Assembly: GCA_958496175.1 (NCBI GenBank)
Contig: OY292274.1
Location: 1,612,001-1,676,000 of the forward strand
Direction of reading: 5' to 3'
Source of the DNA: Sisyra terminalis
Taxonomy: Eukaryota; Arthropoda; Insecta; Neuroptera; Sisyridae
DNA: 64,000 nucleotides
The translations under genes and the position numbers were made by a program. The first letter of the stretch is position 1, and the number at the start of each line of letters is the position of its first letter. Positions 35,491-48,424 of this stretch are shown piece after piece. The notes below the pieces were generated by a model that was not told the DNA's origin, made no database searches, and saw only the letters and a list, made by a program, of their open reading frames with translations.

Positions 35491-38385
35491 TGAATCTAAG
35501 TAGTAAAGTAATGTTTATTTAACAAACCCACTTAATTTGTTATAATCAGGCATAAGTATGTGTATTTCTTTACATCCATATTACCTAATAATTAAAAATG
35601 TGGTAATATTACCGATAACAATTCATTTTCACAATTCAACTTTAGGTGGTACGAAGTTCACCGAGTCTTAAGTTTATTATAAATCGAAAAGAATTTAACG
35701 AGAATTTTCTAGACTAGTTAAGAAAAAATTAAAAAATCAGTTACTGTACGAAATTAAACGCAGAACAAAGTTAAATTAACATTACCGTTTTTTATGTTTT
35801 ATTGTTTTTAAGATTTGTAAGATAGGTTTGCATTAAAATCGAAATTATTATCTTTTAATTTAAAATAGGACTTTAAATTTAATATCTTTTGATGAAAATG
35901 TATTGCTGGCGAAAATTAATGTAGATTTTTAAATTACTTATGTAGATAAGTTTTAAGTTTTCTCTTGTAAAATTGGTATATGAGATTAACAAATATCGTT
36001 TAGAATAATTACATTTGAAACAGCTACTTAAAGAAAATATCTTGTTTTTAGTTAAAAAATCAGATATTTCTGATTAGGAATGTTTATATTGGGCCAAAAT
36101 TATCACATGGCCTTGATCCTATAACCCGTCGTGGTCCGATTTCTTATCTTGCACATAATTTTTCAAAAACGTCACCCCAACTCGAGCACTAATACTGATA
36201 ATAATTCCAGGAATGATCATTTTCATTACTACAACCATTTGTATAATTGATGAGAGAAACAACACGGAAAATAAAAAAAGAAAAATGCGCTCCACGAATA
36301 AAAGTAAATTTCTCAAATGATAACAGGGAGAGAAAATAATAAAAATAAATATGTGTACGGATGATAAAACGGAGAGCCAAAAACATCCCCAAGGAAGCAG
36401 CATTCGTGCCAGAACCGAAAGACAAATGAGATAAGTTAATTAGAAACAAAAAAGATTAAGTATGCGGTCAAGTGAAAAAGAAGGATGCCAGACAGTAAAA
36501 AGACATTATATAATAATTAAGTAAGGCAATAAGAAGGGCAATATTTGTTCCAAGTATGCGAGTAATTGTTTCTGGGGGCGCACATTGTAATAATGAAACA
36601 TTGCCGGGTTAAATTGTTATTGCAAGGAAAAAATACATTTGCGTATCGTCTTTTCACTCAAGTCATAATTAGAAAGGGTCCATTTAACGCCGTTCGTATA
36701 AATCAATTCAAATTATGATATAAAGATAATGGTGGACGATACGCAACCAAATGATATATGGGGCTTGTTAATTTGTTAACATACCAGAGCTACGACAGGA
36801 CGTTTTCCTCTTATAGAAATTCGACACAATGAACATTTGTTTGCGGTTGTGTTATCCCATGTTTCAATTTCAATTAATTACTAAATAGCTGAAATGCCAA
36901 CGTGCGTTCAACGTACAATTGCAATATCCCAAACCCCTCACTGGTCACTTTCAAGCCATCCCAAACCTCCTGAATTCTAAAATAAAATCTTAAACCAAAA
37001 ATACTTTAAGAATTCCAGATAAAAATTTTTAAGTACCTTTTCACATTGAGAAAATATTCTATAGGAGGAATAATTTCAATTATCTATAATGGAGCTTGGC
37101 AACGACAGTCATATTTTAAGGGATGAAATAATACGCACAAGGGCATTTCAGTATTAATTAATGCATTAGATGGTCATTTGTAATCATGGTATAACGGTTT
37201 TACGTGTGGGGCGGGAATAGTTTATAATCGCAATTATCCTCGTGTTTCTCATCTCGTCTTTTGGATGCTGGAAATTCATACTCCATATGTGTATGGGTGA
37301 GGGATACATTTGCATTACAGGTTTGTGTTTGATAAACAGTCAACCCTCGCTGAAACTACCTGGATTTTAAATTTCACAATTGCAACTTTGAAAGGGTTAC
37401 AAATATGGGAGCACCTGTAGAAAAATGATGGCTATTGAAATTAATACTTTAATTGATACTTTGGTTATGGGTAATTAAATAATTAGCAAGTGATTAAAAT
37501 ATTTATTTCAGAGGTAATCATACATAGAGGTAATCAATAGTTACGTAACAAAAGTATGCACTATGCATATATTTGTTCCTTATTATGATAAAACACTGGT
37601 AAACCGTACCAACCCTACAATACATCCTCTCTAAAACCACCATGATTCCAAAAGGCTAAAACGGAAAATACTGAATGAGTCGCTGGATGCATCACAACTA
37701 AACAAGAAAAGAGTTTCATTGGACACAACTTCTATACGTCAATACCGATGTTAGTTTATATTTAATTTGTTTTAACTAATTGCTAATCAAAACTTTAAAA
37801 AAAATATGTAAAAACAGAAATGCTTTCATTTGTGTCGATAGCAAAGTTAAAATATTATTAATTGCACTTCGTATTTAAATCAACATGATCATTTTAATTG
37901 ACCAAAATAGATACAATCTATTTATACAACAGCCACCAAAATATGAACTTTGAGTCGAACTAAGTCATTACTGAACCCTTATCATATGTTTTTTGTTTCG
38001 TAAAAATGAAATTCCAAAAGCTTAGTTGCTCAATTTTTTGTAAGAAAAAAATTAAAAACTGAAAAAGAATGTAATGATCAGTCCGGATTATATCAAGTTT
38101 TTTTTTTCATATATTATAATTTTATTTAGTTCGGTTTATGTGAGTAAGTAAGTGTTTTCGGGGCAGTAGGACTATTTTACACCTAAACGTTTTCTACGTT
38201 TCGTTTATTAAGATGTAGGTATCTTCATCGTTTTACTCATCACACAAATATCTACATATGTTCGTAAAATAATGTGATAATTATATACATTGCAATTTAA
38301 ACCAAGTTGATCAGAAAGGTTTACGTGTAAAACTGTTCTTTGTAATATAATAGAAACATATTAGCTACCGAATAGAATATCACAA
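35491..38385. other. Non-genic stretch, partly less AT-rich
   Basis: No coding region or element end is recognised. The part from about 36540 to 37330 is less AT-rich and looks single-copy; TGCGTATCGTC near 36642 is repeated in complement near 36735. Conserved regulatory sequence is possible but cannot be shown here. Short open frames at 36119-36449 look random. Confidence 0.45.
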
Positions 38386-38690
38386 CTACCGACGCTGGTT
38401 AGGTCGAGGGAAAGGCTTATTGTCAGGTATGGTCGATATTGAGGTCTTTGTTTGATTGATCATAGTATCATCCACTGCTGAATATTTCGGGTTTATTGTT
38501 TCCTCCAAGTTGAGACCGTTTAATTTCGCAAAGACATCTGACAAATAACACAGCTTGGAGAGCCATAAGTCATTTTGAAAAAAAAGCAACAAGGTCACAT
38601 TTTCGTTCGGTTAAAAATATTTCGATTTCGTCCTTTAATAACAATAATCTTCTTAAACTTTGATCTCGTGATAACCATCTTACTTCTGCA
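38386..38690 (-). pseudogene. hAT transposase fragment (SCAND3/ZBED-like)
   Basis: On the minus strand the frame reads AEVRWLSRDQSLRRLLLLKD and then a CDLVAFF segment. After a one-base shift in a T run near 38575-38582, NDLWLSKLCYLSDVFAKLN follows. These motifs are typical of the hAT transposases domesticated as SCAND3/ZBED5-type proteins (the HTEVRWLSR...WLSKLAYLADIF region). The fragment begins exactly where the Helitron starts (38690/38691). I do not see the upstream part of the transposase beyond the Helitron's far end (41023 onward). Confidence 0.75.
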
Positions 38691-41022
38691 TCCTTACTTA
38701 TATTATAAACGCGAAAGTTTGTAAAAATGGATGGATGGATGGATGTATGAACGTTTGTTACTCTTTCACACAAAAACTACTGAAAGGATTTTAATGAAAC
38801 TTTACAATTATATAGCATTATACATTAGAACACCATATAGGCTATACTTAATGACGATATTGTGGGAATTGTCCAAAATATAACGATAAGTGTCAAGTAA
38901 TTACGAAAAAATTCAACCATCCGCGAATTATTCCAGCGTGCGCTGCAAAAACCATTAGAACTACCACATAATATTTAAAGCTATGTTAATAGCGCATTGG
39001 TTTACATATCTGTCGCTATAATGCTGTAATTAAGAGCCATGGGCTTAAATCTCACAGTAACCTATTTTTTTATTACTAAATAGTTGAAAGTAGACCCTAA
39101 GGGTTGCTTAAGAAGAAATAATTAACGAAAAAATGTTTTTTTTTTGTTGTAAATTGCTACCCTAAAAGAGTGAAAAGGGGTGACTATGTTTGCATGAGAT
39201 AATGTAGAGTTAATTATCAATCCAAATTTTAAATTGAATTGTCAAAGTGCTGTTGTAGACGAAACATTATTACCGTTTAATATAAAACAAAGTTTATCAA
39301 TATTTAGAAATAAAATATAAGTGTTTCTTTTTTTATATATAGTTTTAATAACAACATTTTAAATAATGTTATTCCACTAATTTAGTATGAAAGTTTAGTA
39401 AGTAGTACTTATACCAAATAGACGATTTTTAATTTTTGTTCGTTTTTCAATAATCAAGCTTTTTAAAATCTATTTTTTAATGAACCAATGGTTGTGACCT
39501 GGAGCAATTATGTATTATGCTGAAAAGCATTAAGGGAGCAATTTTTTGTCATATATTTCATTATCAATTAAAATATAGAAACTTCCATATCAACTTTTCT
39601 TCGGTATTTAGAACAATTTGAAAACCAAATATTGTTTTTGAAAATTAATAAAATATTCGAATTTAATTCCACGCTTTCCACCTATTTCTCACAATTTTGT
39701 AGATACAACATCCAAATGTGCGAAATCGAATAGCTTTTTAATCATAATCAAAATAAAAAATATTTTTTTTTCGATTTACTTTGTATTTTTAAATATAAGT
39801 GTACGTTTGTGTCGATGAAATTTGGAAAGTGTCTTCCTTGTATGATATAGATATATAAGATAAGGTTCTTAAGAGTGAAAAATGGATGCAAAGTTTGTAA
39901 GGGGTAACGTCAAACAAACAATCGAAATTTCAAATTTAATAATCAAGGTCCGTTAAAGACGAAACGTTATTTCTGCTTATTATTAATCAAAGTTGATTTA
40001 TTATTAGAAACAAAAACAGGATCTGCTTAAAAATGTAAACTTTGATAGGTATATCTCAAAAGGTTAATTTTATAAGTGAGCATTAAGTTCTTTGGTTTTC
40101 ACATATTGTGAATCTGAAAATCCGTAGTACTTATTCACAAATAAATACATTAGTGAGCGAGTACCCTCTGAAATTTGTCGAACTAAAAGGAAATACTTAC
40201 CAACATTTTTGTGAGCTGCAGTAAGTGGCTCCTATCGATAGAAAAAATGACAATTTAAATGGGGGGGTTGAATGTTAAATATACGGTAAGTCATAATGAA
40301 AAAAAGAAGTTTCAAATGCTATTCCAGTGCATAAGGCGTACCCCAAATAGTGTATGGCGAACTCTAGGCTATTCAATATGGTTTATTTATATAGTTGAAA
40401 TTCAAATATTTTAATAATAAGTGTATAGTTACACAATGATTATACTTGATTATGGAAGAACTGGGTTTCGTGCAATTGTACAAATTTTAATTTCGCGATA
40501 GTGTTGTACATTGCAGGAGAGTTATAGTTTTGGGATAAAGGCTCATTTGAGAGTCGAGACAATGAAATGAGATTTCTACTAATATTCAAAAATCTAGACC
40601 CTTAACTTCTGATACTTTGGCGCGAGTATTTTGAAAACTTTTCACTATTTTAAGTCATAATTTAGACCGAATTTATTGAGCTTGACAATATTTTTTATTT
40701 ATGTATAGATGCTGATTGGCTTACGGATAATTTGGTTAACGGCAGGTATACCTACCGTAGGTATATGCAATAGACCCTACTCTTTAAGATATTTATCTTT
40801 TGAAAATTAATTGATCATTACATAGAACAATTTTATTCTTTGCAACAGTTTATTAAATGTGTCTTTTTAAAGTCGCCAAATAGTGTTTTTAAGTATGATT
40901 ACATTTTTCGTAAAAGAAATAAGGTAAATAAATATTTTCATATACCACTACAAATAGCAAATCTAAAAAGAAAATATTATCAACACCTACGTTACGCAGT
41001 TGAAGTTGTGGGCATCAGCTAG
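38691..41022 (+). mobile_element. Chimeric 2.3-kb Helitron-like element 3
   Basis: It starts TCCTTACTTATATTATAAAC after a host A and ends ATCAGCTAG before a host T, both Helitron junctions. A GGATGG microsatellite (about 38728-38745) follows the 5' end, as in many insect Helitrons. From about 39200 to 40160 it matches the Helitrons at 23826-24918 and 60935-62090, but inverted relative to its own 3' end. From about 40450 to 41022 it matches the 17053-18295 element in the proper orientation. A tRNA-like module lies at 38990-39053. It is a composite of at least two families and has no Rep/helicase gene. Confidence 0.8.
38990..39053 (+). repeat. tRNA-like module inside Helitron 3
   Basis: TAGCGCATTGG (A-box-like) at 38990-39000 and GGGCTTAAATCTC (decayed B box) at 39041-39053 align with the module at 5189-5255 in Helitron 1. 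Confidence 0.45.
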
Positions 41023-43419
41023 TTACGTAGGTATAAGTCTAAAATTGAACTGATCAAAAAGTGTACAATCAGAAAAAATAAATGAAGATAGTTTAATAGT
41101 TCTAGTACCCCAAAGATTATCGTCAATTTTTTTATTGAAATCAAAAATCATGCGGCGCACATTTGAATTCAAAGTTGATTCCATGTGGAATGATTCTAAA
41201 CAGAAGTTTAGTCATAGTTTTTTCTTAAAATATTATCGAAAATTGCTTTAGTTTTCTTTTATATGCAATTTAAAATATTTATTATGTTCAGAGAATTTTC
41301 TTTTTGAGTTTCATTTCGTCTTTATACAAGATTGAAAACTTTAAAAGGGAGCAAACCTCTTTATACTCATATATATATATATTTTTATGTATTTTATTCA
41401 ATTTCCATGTCTACCTGAACGGTTATTAAAGAGGGGAATACGATTAGACATAGAGCAAGTATGAGGTAAGATTTTCAATTTGTGGCTATCATCATTCGGG
41501 ATTAACCCCAATGATCCTGACATGAGTCAGAAACGAAGCCCAAAATTCAATCAATGCACATAAAAGCCCCCAACTAAATCTCATCACCTACTCACATGTA
41601 AAGACGATTCGATATCACCGACCATACATTAATTGGTCGGGACTGATTGAAAGTGACTAATGTATGGGAATAATGAAGCCAGAATATTATACTAAATGGC
41701 AAATAACCGAGCCGAGTTGAAATGCAACAAACCAAGCTTAATAAACCAAACGCCCCCTGATTAACGATACTCTCGACAGTCTTTCGGGCAATTTTTTAAC
41801 TTGTCACCGAAAACTAAATTTTGCGATGATGAATCGCCGCGTTCACTATAGATGATTACACTCTTGGGTCTGGTGACAAATTCGCTTTCTTTCTTTCTCC
41901 CGGGGATGTTTCCCTGTTTGTTTCCCCGTCGGCATTCCCCTTTAGGGTTGAGCGTATGATGCGTCTCGTGCAACTTCGGGTGTAATTCACAAAATTGATC
42001 TCTAACCCAATTATCCAGTCACATGTGGAAAATCATATTCCTTGTGCGGCAAAATATGTGACAACGTATGAGTCCATAATTCAGTTTAGTATGTGAGAAT
42101 AGAAGCGTATTTTAATTCATATATTTATCCGAAAATCAAATTAAAGCTTGACAAGTATATTATCGACAATGACATGAGCCGGGATTGTGTTTCAGACTTT
42201 ATTTCTTAAACTCTCTCCAAATGCATTTCGTCTACCTACACTATGTAAGATTGCCGTATTGTCGCATTGTCAAAGAATACCAATTGAAGAAGAATACACT
42301 TAAATTAAAGAATACAAATTCACGAAAATAAACTTACGAATACAAATTTCGTTTAAATGGTCGCAAAAATTTTAAATAAAAAATTGAAACGCTTGTCACA
42401 TTTGGTGACACTTGGCTATACGTATTTGGCACACAGCTGTTGAGGAAGACTTCCTCGATATAACAAATTTGTGCAAATAGTATGTACAGAAATGACCCTT
42501 ATTTTATTACGAATAGCGTAACTGATACGGTTTTATTGACACACAAAAAATAAAACGAAATTAATTCTCGACAAATAGAAAGAGGCACAAATAAAAATTA
42601 TTCCGTTTTGTAGAATATTACCGTGAATCTCAACTTTACAATCCGAGTCCATATAAAATTATTATTTAAGAAAGTTTTAGACCTTTTGAAAAAAAAGCCA
42701 TAATATGAATTCAAAAGTTGATGGTTTCTTACGTAGAGGTCATAGAGGTTGATCGGTGTATCAAAACTGTAGAATGAACTTTTTTAAACATATACAAAAC
42801 GATAAAGTTTTTAATTAACTTTTTTTTCAATTGTTAAAATCTAATTAACTTATCATTATTTTATCACTAATATTGGTTACTATAAATATTTTCATTTTTG
42901 TAAACCAGTATTTTTGTAAACCAGGTAGTACAGAGGTATTTTAAAAATAGTATTTGTTATGTGTGTTTTTTTTTTATAGTTCTACATCACTTCATTTATC
43001 ATTGTCGTTTGGACGAAATCATTAATTAGTGTCTTTATTCTTAACGATCCCAAAACCATTCTTATTATCGTTTTTGATAAGAAATAAAACAGAGTTAAAA
43101 AAAAAGAAAGGAAAATTAGATTTAAACAAAAAATATATATAAAAAAGAGCCGAAATTATATTATAAAATTGTATATTTTCTCCACTATTCTTCTGATAGG
43201 GACATCCAGCTATATTATTACAAACATTGATCAATTAACGTAAGGAGTGCGATTTAATTTTTCGCCGAAAAAGATGAAAATCACGTCAAAAAAGTGTGTT
43301 TTAACACCAGATAATAAGAGACAACGGTTGTTTTATAAGAAGTACAGAAAAAAGGCTATTTAATAGCATTTAAATTAAATTTAAATCTCTATAATGTAAA
43401 ATTATTTTTATATGAACAA
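41023..43419. other. Non-genic stretch
   Basis: No gene is recognised. There is an (AT)n patch at about 41369-41386 and a less AT-rich segment at about 41440-42050 that may be single-copy. The 70-residue minus-strand frame at 41761-41973 has no known motif. Confidence 0.45.
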
Positions 43420-43752
43420 CATCTATAAATATTATAATAAGTTGGTAAAAATATTTAAGTTTGCAAATATACAAATCTATCATAAAACCTATATGGACGT
43501 ACGGAGTTCAACTTTGGGGTTCCGCTAAAAATTCAAATTTACAAATTATAGACCGCTGCCAATCGAAAATTATTAGAGGCCAATGATGGACCCACCTTCC
43601 ACATCCAATTCTACACAAAGGTGTAGGGAGGAATAATTACTTTAGTTTCTTTAAATTTAGTTTTAGACTTAAGAGTTGTAATAAATTTTGTTAGAGATAT
43701 ATTTATATCTGATTCAAAAATTATAAATAAAAATGATACCAAAAAAAAAAAA
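43420..43752 (+). pseudogene. Jockey-like LINE 3' fragment with poly(A) tail
   Basis: A frame from about 43445 reads IYKSIIKPIWTYGVQLWG and then NLQIIDRCQSKIIRG. This is the conserved thumb/C-terminal motif of Jockey-clade reverse transcriptases (YK..LKPIWTYG.QLWG...Q). A stop follows at once, then a decayed tail and 3' untranslated region with AATAAA (43726-43731) and an A run at 43741-43752. Everything upstream of the motif is missing, as in a 5'-truncated insertion. Confidence 0.8.
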
Positions 43753-44806
43753 CAGTTACCATAAAAGAATGAACCGAATCTTATCATTGGGTATTGTAAA
43801 ATAAGAAAATAATAAAAGTCGACAATACATACTATGTATGTACTTCAAATTCGAGTTATAAAAGTATAACTTCAGAATTGGTAATCAAATATATCATTAA
43901 AGACTGGGAAACTTTTGAAGATTTTGAACAGAATTTTATGGCACTTAGGCGTTTAATATCTAAGCTGATATTAGTAAATGTAATTGTACGTGTCGAATAT
44001 TTCAAATAAATTATAAGTGCAAGCATACGTTGCATCTTCTAATCCGTTTGAAAAAAATTGAAATCCCTGAGGAAGCTAAATGTATTCCTTGAGAACAAAA
44101 CGTAAATGTGGGCACCCATCAAAAGCAAAGAAAGCATTAATTATTCAATAAATTTACTTATTTGACCTTAAAATCTACGCTACTTGGCGTTTTTAATTCT
44201 TTTTTTGAACATGCTTGTGTTGTCATTTTATACTTAAATTAACGTCTGTTTGATATATCATGGAGTTAAATGTTTAAATCTGGCGTACAAATCACCTATT
44301 TAAAAAAATGAATATCTAACGTTTATTAACATATTTTAATGTGCACTTATAGATACTCCGTTTAAAATTGTATATTTTCGTTATCACAAACTACTGATAA
44401 CTGATGAGTTATTTCAGGTACCCCTAAAGTAAGTAATACCCCTAAAGTAAGCAAGTGAACCATATTTTCGTTATCCAGGTTAGTTTAGAAGTAATCAAAT
44501 TAGTTGGGAATCGATTGGTCTTGGGATTGTAGATTTTTGTCACCACAATGCAGTATATCAACGGTAATAAATAAACACGGGTAAACATGCCCTTTTTGGT
44601 AGACTCACTACGTGAGTAGCAGTGGTATTAGAGAAAGAAGTAGGTGTCAAATAATTAATATTCATAGTGATTTGGATGGCTGAAATAAGAACGAAAAAAA
44701 ATGGAACCAGATACAAGATATGGCAGTTGCATCTGGAGTTTGTTCAAGAATTTTCCCATCTATATTTCTAGCTTTCTGTTATTTTTCTGATAGATTTTTT
44801 GAGGTA
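43753..44806. other. AT-rich non-genic stretch
   Basis: Nothing recognised except a short direct repeat of ACCCCTAAAGTAAG at 44420-44453. Confidence 0.5.
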
Positions 44807-45336
44807 CAATAAGACCTCGCTTAACGCTATTTCAGTGTTATGCGGTAGTATTGGAATTCCCCAACTTATGTATTACACAAATTACAGTTTTGCAATGTAC
44901 AATCAAGTTACAACTGGTGAAAGTCTTTGCAACGACTATCTTAAAGAATTAGAAGAATAAGTGTACGAAGATGACAAAGTTACAAGAACCATAATTTAGA
45001 GGTCTTCGTTACAAAAAATCAAAGAATATCAAATGATGAAAACCTTTCTCGTCATAAATTTGAAACCCATATTCGAACTATATATTCATAAATATGAATA
45101 AAATTCGATATTAGCATTAAGTCTATACTTATTAAATTAAAAATATTAAACAACAAATGACACAAAATATACACTATTAAAAAAGGGGCTTATACACTTT
45201 CTTATTCTCGGTTCTTTTTCATTAATCCTTACCACATATTTACATATGTAAGTGATAAGTTGCCTCGTTTAACGTTGTTTCGTTTAACGCTGGAACTTTT
45301 TGGAAGTTATTCCTTCCATTAAGCGGAGTCTTACTG
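44807..45336. mobile_element. Pogo-like deletion derivative/MITE, 530 bp
   Basis: The left end CAATAAGACCTCGCTTAACG and the right end (complement CAGTAAGACTCCGCTTAATG) form an imperfect inverted repeat of about 20 bp, similar in style to pogo/Tigger ends. Internal copies of TCGTTTAACG lie near the right end. TA precedes the left end; the right flank is CA, so the second TA may have mutated. No clear transposase. Confidence 0.62.
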
Positions 45337-48236
45337 CAGTTTAAGCTCCTAAAGATGACGCCTTAATTTGGTCTGAAGAACTTTTCTCAAACTTTGTATT
45401 GATTTACTCGGAGCCTTTGCATGCTAACGGTTGTAACACGGTGATAATCACTTAATGGGAATTTAGTGATTTAGTTCTCAAATTTTATTTGTTCGAATAG
45501 TTTGTCACGTAATTTTCGTTTTTCTGTCATCCAGTTGTTTAAAAATAAGAATTCTTTTACTAAATCATCTTTGAATTTTGGCCAGTTTCAATAAGATTTT
45601 CTCGTTGACTTTGAACAGATTACTATAAAAATATTTTATGTGGCAAATTTTCTGAAACTTAAACTCAAAAGTAAATTATAAACTTAGATATTGAATAAAG
45701 TTCAAAAATGTTTTTCTAATATAATACTCAAAGTTCTTATTTCGGTTGCCAAACAATCTTCTTCACTTACATAGCAGTTACGGAGAAATCCAATAACATT
45801 TGTTTAATACTGGAGAAGATTGCATGGCAACCGAAATACGTAGCTGAGACAATATGTCAAAAATATTTGTTGACTACTAGCTTAATATTAATGCTTATAA
45901 TTTAGTTACAATGAACTCTATTTCTTAAAATTTCACACAATATATATTTATTTATTTTTTTGTGGACTATTATGTAATTTGCACCAGTTCAGCGATGTGT
46001 CGCTATATCATGGTGGTGATGGCAGGCACTTGATCTGACAATATATTTTAAAAACAAGTATGTATGAAATGCAATTCTCATGAGACATTGCAAAGATGTA
46101 AACGTAGCTTTGATGTTCACTAGCTCAAGGTATGATGGGTATTGAAAATAGTAGAGATTAACCAATGACCTGAAACCTCTTTCCTTCTTTTACTTCCACT
46201 TTAACCTCTACAGCGATCTAAGAAAATACTATGCAATAGATTCAAATTCTGTAATAAATAAAGATATCCAAACAGGTGTAGAATATTTGATTGCCTGAAT
46301 CTAATTTTTTGAAGAATCAAATATTGATAAATCAAAAAATTTATTCAATCATACTTCTGAAATATATATGTAAGAAAATATTTACTACTCGTTTAATATT
46401 AATTGTAATCAAATTCAATGATAAAATTTCCCAGATTGAGTAATAAAAGATTAGATAAAACAAGCTAGTTATTTGCTACTGTATTTTTATGTTTAGTTTT
46501 AAAATACTTAATGTATGTCAATAAACATAATATATTAAACATTTTAATCTTTTTTTCAAAACAACGAAATTTTCAAAAATTTGAGCTTATTTTTCAGTAA
46601 TAACATTTATTTTCATATGAATAATACCTACATGTTAAAATAGTGACACGATTTATAAGAAAAGCAAATCAAATATTTATGAAAAAAAAATAGTCCAATT
46701 GGTATAACTTCGGATACTTATTAAATGAGATGAATCATGTTTTAGTGATAGTTTAAATTTCAGGAGATGCAATTAAGCCACACATAATTAAAGGCTTGAT
46801 GGCTAAAATTCATAAAGACGCATTATTTAAATTAATTAAACCTTCTAATGTGTATTTTTGGGCAAAGAATATGTCGTATGACGCCGATTTATAATATTAT
46901 CTCGTTACGCTGTTGCTTTATCGGATGACCCGTCCAACCTCTGAACTTTATACAGAGAGTGTTATCTTCTCAATATTCCATAAAGAGTCTCAGTCGGAGA
47001 GATTTTCGATAAGAGTAAATAAATGAACGAGAAAAAGAATTAGAATTTTTCAAGTATTTCATTTCTTCGTTACTTTTAATGTTCGGTTCTATGTTTATCA
47101 TAAATATTACAGATAGTAAAAGTCGCTTTGCGAGAATCAAAATTTGATGAAAGCAAAGACAAAAGCCGAGTTTTCTTATCGTCTTTTGGCCGCATAATTG
47201 GTAGAAGCTACCAAGATGAGAAGCATATTTTCAAGTAATTGTGAAGAAATATTACGTTAGCTTGCCACCTATGTATGTATATCAGCAGCGTTTGAAACTC
47301 TTGAAGTCTCATACGAAATAAAACTGAAATAAAGACGAATTTTAAACCTTTTTGAATTTAATGGCACTGCTCGGGAGATTATTTACGATGTTGCTCACAA
47401 ATGTTAGCACTCTAAAACATAAATGGTTTACGATTAACGATCAGCTCCGGTTGCTTATGAATTATATTTTGTTATTTATTTACTACCCAAACTGTCAACC
47501 CAAAACGGGACATTTTTACATAAATTTCATGTTTATAGGATTGAAAATATTTGACTCGGAATTTTTCAATGTTCAATTTACTTTTGACGAAGCAATCGAA
47601 TTTAACTTTGTGGAGCCTTCAAATTAAATGAAATCCCATACTCTTTCATAGTAATATTGTATATTCAATACACCATTAATGAATTTTTCGTAGTCTTAAA
47701 ATAATGTAAGCTACTGCATTTATTATTGAGACATTAGTTAATTGTACATTTTTAAATCTTAAACTAAACGCTTTTTTTATTGTTAAAATTTTTACTTTAT
47801 TGGTTTAATTATTATGAATTTTGGACAAATTAAATAATTTTTTGAGATTTTTATTTTTTTTATTTTTCAAGAATAAAATATTTACGCTAGATACGTTATA
47901 TAGATACGCTTTTTATATATTAAAGGTTTTTTTATAAAGATAAATGTAGGCACATATCTATTAAAAAAAATTATTTACATATCTTCTATTCTGCTTATAA
48001 AAGTAAATATAAGTTCAAAACAATATCTTTGATTATATCCTTAACTATAATTCAAAAATACTAAATTTGTATTATCTAAAGCGCTTTTGTTGGGAAGCGC
48101 AGTTGTCGATGTCGCTTATATTGGAACGCTTATATCGGGATATCGTTTTGACCATAAATATGCAATTTAATAATATAAAAAGTACAACTAACATTATCCA
48201 ATTATATAGCTAAAATGACTATTCACGTTTTGATAT
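45337..48236. other. AT-rich non-genic stretch
   Basis: No gene or element end is seen. The part at about 46880-47260 is less AT-rich, with several GATA/TATC motifs, and might be single-copy. The 91-residue open frame at 47352-47627 shows no known motif. Confidence 0.45.
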
Positions 48237-48344
48237 TGTAACAGAAAGGGACAAAGTCTGTCTCTCTCTTTGTGCCATGCCGGCACGCGATTGGCTGAGT
48301 GACTTCTATCTCTCTCCCATCAATGCGAATGTACATATAGATTG

Positions 48345-48407
48345 TTCTAGAAACATCTAGTAGATGGTGGAACGTTGAGGAACAATGGTGTACATTCTAG
48401 AATGTTC
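48345..48407. promoter_or_regulatory. Three heat-shock elements at 25-bp spacing
   Basis: HSF binds alternating GAA/TTC units every 5 bp. Here: TTC-GAA-aTC at 48345, 48350, 48355; GAA-TTg-GAA at 48370, 48375, 48380; TTC-GAA-TTC at 48395, 48400, 48405. The third is a perfect trimer site and the first two have one imperfect unit each. The sites start exactly 25 bp apart and end 9 bp upstream of the TATA box, as in insect Hsp70 promoters. Confidence 0.85.
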
Positions 48408-48416
48408 GGTTGCGGG

Positions 48417-48424
48417 TATATAAG
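48417..48424 (+). promoter_or_regulatory. TATA box of the solo LTR
   Basis: TATATAAG, with an Inr-like ACAGTT about 32 bp downstream (A at 48449). Upstream are CTCTC (GAGA-type) tracts at 48261-48270 and 48309-48317 and an inverted CCAAT box (ATTGG) near 48290. Together with the heat-shock elements this is a complete Hsp70-style promoter. Confidence 0.78.

Noticed and set aside
42436..42450. GAGGAAGACTTCCTC hairpin
   Set aside because: Short stem and tight loop with no context suggesting function.
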